From: Alphaproteobacteria bacterium
Lineage (GTDB): Bacteria > Pseudomonadota > Alphaproteobacteria > Puniceispirillales > Puniceispirillaceae
Direction of reading: 5' to 3'
Assembly: GCA_016780695.1 (NCBI GenBank)
Contig: JADHLK010000006.1
Location: 1-20,663 of the forward strand
Length of the DNA: 20,663 nucleotides
Below are positions 14,952-20,663 of this stretch, piece by piece (position 1 is the stretch's first letter; the number at the start of each line of letters is the position of its first letter). Both the position numbers and the translations under genes were made by a program. The notes beneath the pieces are model-generated. The model had not been told where the DNA came from and did not search any database. It was given only the letters and a program-made list of their open reading frames with translations.

Positions 14952-15875
14952 ATGGATAAGAAAAGACCGAGCAACACCGCAAGTGACATTGCGCTGGATG
15001 GGTTCTGGGGCCGCCTGCCAGCAAGCTGGCAGCCCTTCATCCTGCTGGCCCGGCTGGACCGGCCGATCGGCTGGTGGCTATTGCTGTTGCCCGGCTGGTG
15101 GGCAATCCCAGCCAGCACCAGCCACTTGTCCGAAGCGGTCAGGATAATGGCGCTGTTCTGGGCCGGGGCGGTGGTAATGCGCGGGGCGGGCTGTGTTATC
15201 AATGATCTAATAGATATGCGCATTGACCGGCAGATTGCCCGCACCGCCGGACGGCCGCTGGCCAGCGGGGCGGTCTCGGTGCTGGCGGCCCTCCTCCTTT
15301 GCGGCGGGCTAATGATGGTCGGCTTGTTGGTATTGCTGCAGCTTCCCTGGCAAGCCTGGGTGGTCGGGCTGGCCAGCGCGCCGCTGATTATCCTCTATCC
15401 GCTGGCCAAGCGGGTGTTCGGCTTTCCACAGCTGATTCTGGGTCTGGTCTTCAGCTGGGCCGCCTTGCTGGGGCCAGTTGCGGTGACCTCTGACTGGCCC
15501 AGCTTTCCGGCCCTCTGGCTCTGGTTTGGCAGCATTTTCTGGGTGGTCGGCTATGATACTATCTATGCGGTTCAGGATATCGCAGATGACCGGCTGACCG
15601 GGGTGCGCTCCTCAGCGCTGACGCTGGGGCACGCCCTGCGTCCGGCGGTCGGGCTTTTCTATCTGCTGGCCTGGGGGTTTTTGGGGATCGGGTTTTATGG
15701 GCTTCTGGATGGCGGGGTCTGGATGGCGGGCTGGGCTGCGGCCGGGCTGCAGCTGGGTTGGCAGACGGCCAGGCTGGAGCTGGATAACCCCCAGCGGGCC
15801 GGCCAGCTGTTCCGCTCCAACCGGGATGCCGGGCTGCTGCTGACAGCCGGTTTGATGGCTGAATTTTTTATCTAG
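14952..15875 (+). CDS. ubiA: 4-hydroxybenzoate octaprenyltransferase
   Basis: 307 residues, the normal UbiA length. It attaches the polyprenyl tail to 4-hydroxybenzoate, the first membrane step of ubiquinone synthesis, supplying quinone to the respiratory chain that ends at the oxidase encoded nearby. RLDRPIGWWLLLLPGWW is the typical first-helix start. The two aspartate motifs for Mg-diphosphate binding are NDLIDMRIDRQIARTAGRPLASG (N84, D88, D92) and YDTIYAVQDIADDRLTGVRSSAL (D203, D210, D214). About nine membrane helices. I chose the ATG at 14952 because family members begin about 20-30 residues before the first helix; in-frame ATGs at 14820 and 14868 would extend into or next to the rsmE start. 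The stop lies in a CTAG shared with the next, convergent gene. Confidence 0.95.
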   Translation: MDKKRPSNTASDIALDGFWGRLPASWQPFILLARLDRPIGWWLLLLPGWWAIPASTSHLSEAVRIMALFWAGAVVMRGAGCVINDLIDMRIDRQIARTAGRPLASGAVSVLAALLLCGGLMMVGLLVLLQLPWQAWVVGLASAPLIILYPLAKRVFGFPQLILGLVFSWAALLGPVAVTSDWPSFPALWLWFGSIFWVVGYDTIYAVQDIADDRLTGVRSSALTLGHALRPAVGLFYLLAWGFLGIGFYGLLDGGVWMAGWAAAGLQLGWQTARLELDNPQRAGQLFRSNRDAGLLLTAGLMAEFFI

Positions 15876-16624
15876 ACCAGCAAATCTTCCATAATGTGCC
15901 AGGGCGGATTTTCTGGATGCCGGGCCTGCCCCCTTATGGACTGGGCAATTTGCTGGCGCAGCTGGCTGTCTGCCTGTAGCTGGTCGATCCAATCCTCTGG
16001 GTTTGACGGGCGCGCAACCCCTGCCAGCTGGCACAGCCGGGCCATGGCAGCGGCCTGATCCAGTGCGGTGAAGCGGCGCTCTTCAGCTGCTATCGCGGCC
16101 AGCGAGAGAGCAGCCCCGGTCCCGTCATCCAAAAATCCCTGACGGCTGGCATAGCCATAGACAGGTTGGCCAGCGGCGGGGATTATCTGTGGGGCCAGAT
16201 GGGTGATACTGCTCGCCTCCCAACGCACAAAATCATAGGCAATGCCGACCGTCTCAGTGCGGTGCATAATCGCCAGCTGGGCCGGTTCCAGCCAGGCTAT
16301 GTTCAGCGCCACGCGGGTGCCACGGCTGGGAAAGGCAGAGGCCGGAACTGCCGCATAGCCGGACAGGGCCGCAACATGGCAAATATCACAATCATTAAGC
16401 TGCGCCGGGCTGACCGGCACTTCTGCTGCTGGCCCGAATTTTCGCAATAGCTGGACCGGGGCCCGGTTGGAGCCAACCGACAGAACCGGCAGCCGCCCAT
16501 CCAGCTTGACCCGCTCATCCCAGCTCTCAACATGGCCTGCCCGCACAACAAATGCCCCTTGCGGGGCCTGATAGGGGTAATCAAAGGCACGCTGTCTTTC
16601 GCTCAGCCGCTCTATTGGCTGCAT
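15872..16624 (-). CDS. Uncharacterised protein; possible distant gamma-glutamylcyclotransferase-like fold
   Basis: 250 residues, no signal peptide or membrane segment, so probably cytoplasmic. I do not recognise it as a named family. The segment RLPVLSVGSNRAPVQLLRKFG (about 44-64) resembles the YGSN loop that opens gamma-glutamylcyclotransferase-like proteins, and the order that follows is also reminiscent: a strand with ALSGYAAVPA, a TRVALNIAWLEPAQLAIMHRTE segment (about 103-124) and VGIAYDF. The C-terminal third (after about 170) is helical and charged and ends MEDLLV. The fold idea is inference from short motifs. It follows argC by 16 bases with AGAGG upstream, so it is probably co-transcribed with argC, and its stop shares a CTAG with ubiA. 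Real gene by context; function unknown. Confidence 0.8.
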   Translation of the reverse strand: MQPIERLSERQRAFDYPYQAPQGAFVVRAGHVESWDERVKLDGRLPVLSVGSNRAPVQLLRKFGPAAEVPVSPAQLNDCDICHVAALSGYAAVPASAFPSRGTRVALNIAWLEPAQLAIMHRTETVGIAYDFVRWEASSITHLAPQIIPAAGQPVYGYASRQGFLDDGTGAALSLAAIAAEERRFTALDQAAAMARLCQLAGVARPSNPEDWIDQLQADSQLRQQIAQSIRGQARHPENPPWHIMEDLLV

Positions 16625-16640
16625 CCGGCCTGCCTCTGGC

Positions 16641-17585
16641 TCACACGGACAGCCCGGCCATGACCGGCAGCCCCAACATCAGATTAAGATTCTGCACCGC
16701 CGCCCCGCTGGCCCCCTTGCCCAGATTATCCAGCCGCGCACAGAGCCAGAATTGGTCCTCGCTTGCATTGGCAAAAACAGCGATTTCCAGCCGGTCGGTT
16801 CCAGCCAGCGCGGTAGCAGCAAAAAACCCATCCTCCAGCCAGTCCGCAGCGCCCACCCCGGCAACGCTGATCAGCGGCTGATCCTGATAGGCTTCGGCAT
16901 AGAGGGCGTGCAGTTGGCTTGCGTCAACAGGACGGGTAAATTGGCTTTTATGCAGCGGCAGGTGAACCAGCATCCCTTGGGCAAAATCCCCGACAGAGGG
17001 CATGAATATCGGCGGCGTATCCAGGCCACAATGCTGGGTCATTTCCGGCAAATGCTTGTGTTGCAAGCCGGTCGCATAGGCAAAGGCCGGTGGCGCTTTG
17101 CCACTCTCAAACTTTTCTATCAGCGCCTTGCCACCGCCGCTATAGCCAGAGACCGCCGGCACGTTGAGGCTGGCAGAAGGGGCCAGCCAACCTGCCCTTA
17201 TCAGCGGCCGTGCCAATGCCAGAAAGCCACTCGGATAACAGCCCGGGTTGGACACCAGACGGGCGGCGGCAATCTCGGCGGCACGATCTGCTTCCAATTC
17301 GGCAAAACCATAGACCCAGCCAGCAGCAGTGCGATGCGCGCTGGAGGCATCAATCAGCCGCACGGACAGCCCCTCTGCCATCTGGGCGGCAGCGCGGGCC
17401 GCCTCATCCGGCAGGCACAGAATAGCAATATCAGCCGCCTGCATAGCATCGCGGCGGGCAGCCTCCTGCTTGCGGGCGGTCTCATCCAGAATCAGTACTT
17501 CCAGATCAGCACGGCTGGCCAGCCGGTCCGCCACCTGCAGTCCGGTGGTCCCGGCCGCCCCATCAATAAAAACCAGATTGCTCAT
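16641..17585 (-). CDS. argC: N-acetyl-gamma-glutamyl-phosphate reductase (type 2)
   Basis: 314 residues, the length of the short type 2 ArgC class. It reduces N-acetyl-glutamyl-phosphate to the semialdehyde with NADPH in arginine synthesis. The N-terminus MSNLVFIDGAAGTTGLQ is the nucleotide-binding start typical of type 2 enzymes; Cys116 in SNPGCYPSGF is the catalytic nucleophile; PAVSGYSGGGK and a TGLQHKHLPEM segment with active-site histidines follow. An open frame extends to 17750 but would run through the promoter and into pmbA; ATG at 17585 is the natural start. It is divergent from pmbA with 76 bases between start codons. Confidence 0.96.
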   Translation of the reverse strand: MSNLVFIDGAAGTTGLQVADRLASRADLEVLILDETARKQEAARRDAMQAADIAILCLPDEAARAAAQMAEGLSVRLIDASSAHRTAAGWVYGFAELEADRAAEIAAARLVSNPGCYPSGFLALARPLIRAGWLAPSASLNVPAVSGYSGGGKALIEKFESGKAPPAFAYATGLQHKHLPEMTQHCGLDTPPIFMPSVGDFAQGMLVHLPLHKSQFTRPVDASQLHALYAEAYQDQPLISVAGVGAADWLEDGFFAATALAGTDRLEIAVFANASEDQFWLCARLDNLGKGASGAAVQNLNLMLGLPVMAGLSV

Positions 17586-17592
17586 ACCTTTG

Positions 17593-17621
17593 GTGATAGC
17601 CGCTTGGCTGTTCTTGTGCAA
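17593..17621 (-). promoter_or_regulatory. Putative argC promoter, leaderless type
   Basis: On the minus strand TTGCAC (17621-17616), a 17-base spacer and TATCAC (17598-17593, preceded by GC) are followed by seven bases and the argC ATG at 17585. It lies back to back with the pmbA promoter, the two -35 boxes being four bases apart. No arginine operator is obvious. Confidence 0.5.
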
Positions 17622-17625
17622 GCAG

Positions 17626-17654
17626 TTGCTATCAGGGCAAACAAGGTCTATCTC
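17626..17654 (+). promoter_or_regulatory. Putative pmbA promoter, leaderless type
   Basis: TTGCTA (17626-17631), a 17-base spacer and TATCTC (17649-17654) are followed by seven bases and the pmbA ATG at 17662. The geometry is identical to that of the divergent argC promoter. Confidence 0.45.
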
Positions 17655-17661
17655 AATAGGT

Positions 17662-19035
17662 ATGGAAAAGTTTGAAGAAAACCTTGTCAGCCTCTGTCTG
17701 GATGCCGCCCGTGCGGCCGGGGCAGATGGCGCGGATATCACCCTTGCCAAAGGATCTGGCCTGTCAGCTCAGGTGCGGCTGGGCAAGACAGAATCAGTAG
17801 AGCGGGCTGAGGATTACCAGCTGGGGCTGCGTGTCTTTGTCGGCAAAAAGACGGCCAATGTTTCGACTGGCCAGCTGGATGAGACGGTGCTGAAAGAGCT
17901 GGCCGGACGGGCGGTTGCTATGGCTCGGGCAGCCCCGGACAATCCCTGGGCCAGGCTGGCTGAGCCGGAGGAGCTGGCCAGTGATCTGCCGCAGCTTGAC
18001 CTTTATGATGCAACCGTGCTGTCCAGCGAAGCCTTGACCGAGATGGCGCTGGCAGCTGAAGACAGCGCGCGCGCTGAGGCCCGCATAACCAATTCAGAGG
18101 GCGGTTCTGCCAGCGCCTCGCACAGTCAGGTTTTCATTGCCACCAGCAAGGGGTTTTCAGCTGGCTACAGCCGCTCCTCCTTTGGCTTTTCGGTGGTTGC
18201 GCTGGCGGAAAAAAATGGCCAGATGGAACGCGATTATGATTACAGCTCGGCTGTCTTTGCAGCTGATCTGGATGACCCGGCTGAGATTGGCCGATCTGCT
18301 GCCCAGCGCACACTGGCTAGACTCGGAGCGCAAAAGCCGCCAACCGGCCAGTTTCCGGTCATTTTTGACAAGCGCGTCTCCGGTTCCATTGCCGGGCATT
18401 TATCCAGCGCGCTGAACGGGATGGCGATTGCGCGCGGCACCAGTTTTTTGAAAAACAGCATGGGCGAGGCGATTGCCGCCGCGGCGATTACGCTGAGTGA
18501 TGATCCGTTGCGCCCGCGCGGGCCCGGCTCACGGCCCTTTGACGGGGAATGCCTGCCGGTCAGCCGCCGCGAGATGATAAAAGAGGGCGTATTGCAGAGC
18601 TGGTTTCTGGATCTGGCAACTGCTGGCCAGCTGGGGCTGGCTCCGACCGGTCAAGCTGGCCGATCCCTGTCCGGCCCGCCCGCGCCCGGCCCTTCCAATC
18701 TGATGATTGAAGAGGGCGCGGTCTCGCAAGAACAGCTGATCAGCGAGCTGGAGGCCGGGTTTCTGGTCACCGAGCTGATGGGCAGTTCGGTCAGCCTGAC
18801 CACCGGCGATTATTCGCGCGGGGCGGCGGGCTTCTGGATTGAGCAGGGGAAAATCACCCGCCCCTGTTCTGAGGCAACCATTGCCGGCAATCTCAAAGAG
18901 ATGTTCATGCAGCTGGAACCGGCCAATGATGCGGATCGGCGGCGCGCGGTCTCAGCCCCGTCGCTGCGGCTGAAATCCATGATGGTTGCCGGAATGACAG
19001 ATGGCCAAGCAGCAGCTGGCCAAACAGGCGGATGA
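17662..19035 (+). CDS. pmbA: PmbA/TldE family protein, partner of TldD
   Basis: 457 residues, normal for PmbA/TldE. This is the non-catalytic subunit that forms the TldD/TldE protease; it lacks an HExxxH motif, as expected. Family segments seen: QVRLGKTESVERAEDYQLGLRVFVG near the N-terminus, GFSAGYSRSSFGFSVVAL, FDKRVSGSIAGHLSSALNG, RPRGPGSRPFDGEC and the C-terminal LMGSSVSLTTGDYSRGAAGFWIEQGKI. An open frame runs back to 17329, but that part overlaps argC; the ATG at 17662 gives the family's normal N-terminus. The last bases overlap the next gene by four (ATGA), so translation is coupled. Confidence 0.96.
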   Translation: MEKFEENLVSLCLDAARAAGADGADITLAKGSGLSAQVRLGKTESVERAEDYQLGLRVFVGKKTANVSTGQLDETVLKELAGRAVAMARAAPDNPWARLAEPEELASDLPQLDLYDATVLSSEALTEMALAAEDSARAEARITNSEGGSASASHSQVFIATSKGFSAGYSRSSFGFSVVALAEKNGQMERDYDYSSAVFAADLDDPAEIGRSAAQRTLARLGAQKPPTGQFPVIFDKRVSGSIAGHLSSALNGMAIARGTSFLKNSMGEAIAAAAITLSDDPLRPRGPGSRPFDGECLPVSRREMIKEGVLQSWFLDLATAGQLGLAPTGQAGRSLSGPPAPGPSNLMIEEGAVSQEQLISELEAGFLVTELMGSSVSLTTGDYSRGAAGFWIEQGKITRPCSEATIAGNLKEMFMQLEPANDADRRRAVSAPSLRLKSMMVAGMTDGQAAAGQTGG

Positions 19036-19706
19036 GCACAGCCTTGTCCAAATGGGCGGCCCCGCAAGCCCAGCGGCGCGGCTGGCGTGACTGGACCGAG
19101 CTGATGCTTTCGGATCACGGGCTGTTGCGGCTGCGCTGGCATAATCTGCACCAGATTGATCAAGATATGTGGCGTTCCAACCAGCCAACACCCGGGCGGC
19201 TGGCAAAGATGCGCGCGCTGGGCATTACCACCATTATCAATTTGCGTGGCCCACGCGCGGATGGCGGCTGGCGGCTGGAGGCAGAGGCCTGTGAGAGGCT
19301 GGGGCTGCGGCTGCTGGATTTCACCGCCCGCTCACGCGCGGCCCCGGACAAGGATATGCTCTATCAGGCGCGCGATCTGTTTGCCGCGCTGGATGGGCCT
19401 GCCTTGCTGCATTGCAAATCCGGGGCAGACCGGGCCGGGCTGATGGCCGCGCTCTGGCTGCTTATCCATCGCCAACGCCCGGTCGCCGAAGCCGCCCGCC
19501 AGCTATCCTTCAAATATCTGCATGTAAAACAGGCCAAGACCGGCTTGCTGGATGCGTTTTTACAAGCCTACGCCCCGCATGAAGCGGCGGGTATGGCCTT
19601 TTTTGACTGGGTGGATGCGATTTATGATCCAGACCAGCTAACTGGTGATTTCGTGTCGCGTGGCTGGGCCAATCGGCTGACCGATGATATATTGCGCCGC
19701 GAATAG
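19032..19706 (+). CDS. Tyrosine/dual-specificity phosphatase-like protein
   Basis: 224 residues, no signal peptide. The CX5R phosphatase signature is intact: HCKSGADRAG with Cys128 and Arg134. Before it, WRSNQPTPGRLAKMRALGITTIINLRGPR is the segment typical of bacterial dual-specificity-like phosphatases (the R-S-x-Q-P opening and the IINLR strand). It should be a cysteine-dependent phosphatase; whether it acts on phosphotyrosine, phosphoinositide-like compounds or another phosphoester is not visible. Its start overlaps the pmbA stop, and its stop is five bases from the stop of the convergent ABC exporter gene. Family call good, role unknown. Confidence 0.88.
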   Translation: MSTALSKWAAPQAQRRGWRDWTELMLSDHGLLRLRWHNLHQIDQDMWRSNQPTPGRLAKMRALGITTIINLRGPRADGGWRLEAEACERLGLRLLDFTARSRAAPDKDMLYQARDLFAALDGPALLHCKSGADRAGLMAALWLLIHRQRPVAEAARQLSFKYLHVKQAKTGLLDAFLQAYAPHEAAGMAFFDWVDAIYDPDQLTGDFVSRGWANRLTDDILRRE

Positions 19707-19711
19707 GCAGG

Positions 19712-20663
19712 TCAGTCGGCGAAATGCTGCAAGGCGCAGAGGCGGGCATAAAGCCCGTCCTTTTTGATCAGGGCGGCATGGGTGCCGGTCTCCACCAGCT
19801 CTCCCCCCTCCAGAACCAGAATCCTGTCCGCCTTTTGGATGGTGGATAGCCGATGCGCCACGATCAGCGTGGTGCGCCCCTTTTGCAGCCGGAACAGCGC
19901 GTCCCTTATCTGATCTTCAGCCTCGGCATCCAGCGCGCTGGTTGCCTCATCCAGTAACAGAATCGGGGCCTGTTTCAGTATCGCCCGGGCAATGGCTATG
20001 CGCTGGCGCTGCCCACCGGAGAGCAGCTGGCCGGACGGGCCGCACGCCGCCTGATAGCCGCCCGGCAGCTGGGTGATAAAACCATCTGCTGCTGCTGCCT
20101 TGGCTGCCGCGTGTATCTCAGCCTCGCCAGCCTCTGGATTGCCAAAGCCGATATTGGCCGCAACCGTATCATCAAACAGCACCGATTCCTGACTGACCAG
20201 AGCCAGATTCTGGCGCAGGCTGGCCAGCTTCACAGACGCTATATCCTGATCATCAATCAAAATCCGGCCTGCCTGCGGCTCCCAGAAACGCAGCAGCAGA
20301 TTAACAAGGCTGGTCTTGCCGGCCCCGCTTGGCCCAACCAGCGCTACTGTCTGGCCTGACTCTACCGAGAAGCTGACCTCCCTTAGCACCGTCTGACCGG
20401 CATAGGACAGGCTCACCTTCTCAAAACGGATGGAAGCGCCGCTGATTTTCAGTTCCGCCGCCGCGGCAACCTCACCGATTTCCGGCTGCCGATCCAGCAG
20501 ATCGAAAATGCGCGCCGCCGCCGCTACCCCCTCTTGCACCACCGCATTCAGCGTGCCGATTGCCCGCACCGGCTGAACCAGCATCAGCAAGGCGGTGACA
20601 AAACCAGCCACATCGCCAACCGCCATTTCACCACGGCTCACCTGCCAGGCTGCCAGAGCGACC
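19712..20663 (-). CDS. MsbA-type ABC exporter, C-terminal part (cut by window edge)
   Basis: About 317 residues of the C-terminal half are present; the upstream membrane helices are outside the window, and the open frame reads through to the edge, so no start is visible here. The end of the membrane domain (VSRGEMAVGDVAGFVTALLMLVQPVRAIGTLN, then an ARIFDLLD segment) is followed by a complete nucleotide-binding domain: Walker A GPSGAGKTS, Q-loop region LVSQESVLFDD, signature LLSGGQRQR, Walker B ILLLDEATSALD and the switch His in IVAHR. This arrangement is that of half-size exporters of the MsbA/LipidA-exporter class, consistent with lipid A or related lipid flipping. The exact substrate is inference; other ABCB-type exporters share these features. 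Confidence 0.93.
   Translation of the reverse strand, partial: VALAAWQVSRGEMAVGDVAGFVTALLMLVQPVRAIGTLNAVVQEGVAAAARIFDLLDRQPEIGEVAAAAELKISGASIRFEKVSLSYAGQTVLREVSFSVESGQTVALVGPSGAGKTSLVNLLLRFWEPQAGRILIDDQDIASVKLASLRQNLALVSQESVLFDDTVAANIGFGNPEAGEAEIHAAAKAAAADGFITQLPGGYQAACGPSGQLLSGGQRQRIAIARAILKQAPILLLDEATSALDAEAEDQIRDALFRLQKGRTTLIVAHRLSTIQKADRILVLEGGELVETGTHAALIKKDGLYARLCALQHFAD

Noticed and set aside
17329..17661. N-terminal extension of pmbA
   Set aside because: It is antisense to argC and the family N-terminus begins at the ATG at 17662.
17586..17750. N-terminal extension of argC
   Set aside because: It would cross the divergent promoters and the first part of pmbA, and the ATG at 17585 begins at the conserved nucleotide-binding strand.
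1..20663. Defence system, prophage, CRISPR array, insertion sequence or biosynthetic cluster
   Set aside because: Every substantial coding region is a core gene or a small accessory gene in an ordinary neighbourhood; there are no transposase, integrase, recombinase or array-like repeats, and no tRNA or rRNA was recognised.

Overview
The window is a stretch of alphaproteobacterial chromosome packed with core genes; I see no mobile element, CRISPR array, RNA gene or obviously acquired island. The main clue to lineage is the cytochrome aa3 oxidase operon in the order coxB-coxA-ctaB-coxF-ctaG-coxC, followed by surf1. The short (type 2) ArgC, the plant-type glutamate-cysteine ligase and the divergent ubiA / rsmE-gshA neighbourhood agree with this. 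DNA is fairly GC-rich, intergenic space is minimal, and many genes overlap by 4 bases. I cannot name a genus.

Layout. Left edge: the N-terminus of a DsbD/ScsB-like thiol:disulfide protein (minus strand), divergent from yqgE (plus). YqgE converges on an M16 zinc protease gene, the last gene of a minus-strand unit surf1-thrC-M16. A hairpin plus T-run (4581-4621) separates this unit from the upstream cox operon, which runs on the minus strand from coxB (9683) to coxC (4680). It includes a 49-residue coxF gene that starts at GTG. A 290-base divergent region separates coxB from tldD (plus). TldD converges on a minus-strand unit rsmE-gshA-MFS transporter, itself divergent from ubiA. UbiA converges on a two-gene minus-strand unit, argC plus an unrecognised 250-residue protein. 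ArgC is divergent from pmbA (tldE), which overlaps a tyrosine/dual-specificity phosphatase-like gene. The right edge is the C-terminal part of an MsbA-type ABC exporter (minus).

How the genes work together. The central block builds one respiratory complex: subunits I, II and III, heme A precursor synthesis (CtaB), copper delivery (CtaG), the small membrane protein CoxF, and SURF1. UbiA supplies ubiquinone and so serves the same respiratory chain. TldD and PmbA/TldE are the two subunits of one metalloprotease, encoded about 6 kb apart. GshA starts glutathione synthesis, and ThrC and ArgC belong to threonine and arginine synthesis.

The most interesting signal is regulatory. At six transcription-unit starts (dsbD-like, yqgE, rsmE, ubiA, argC, pmbA) a sigma70-like -35/-10 pair ends 6-7 bases before the start codon. 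Transcription would therefore begin at the ATG itself, giving leaderless mRNAs. Genes inside operons, and coxB, instead have good Shine-Dalgarno sequences. Three of four convergent gene pairs share one CTAG as both stop codons. The hexamer CAGCTG is strongly over-represented but nearly absent from the cox-tldD block.
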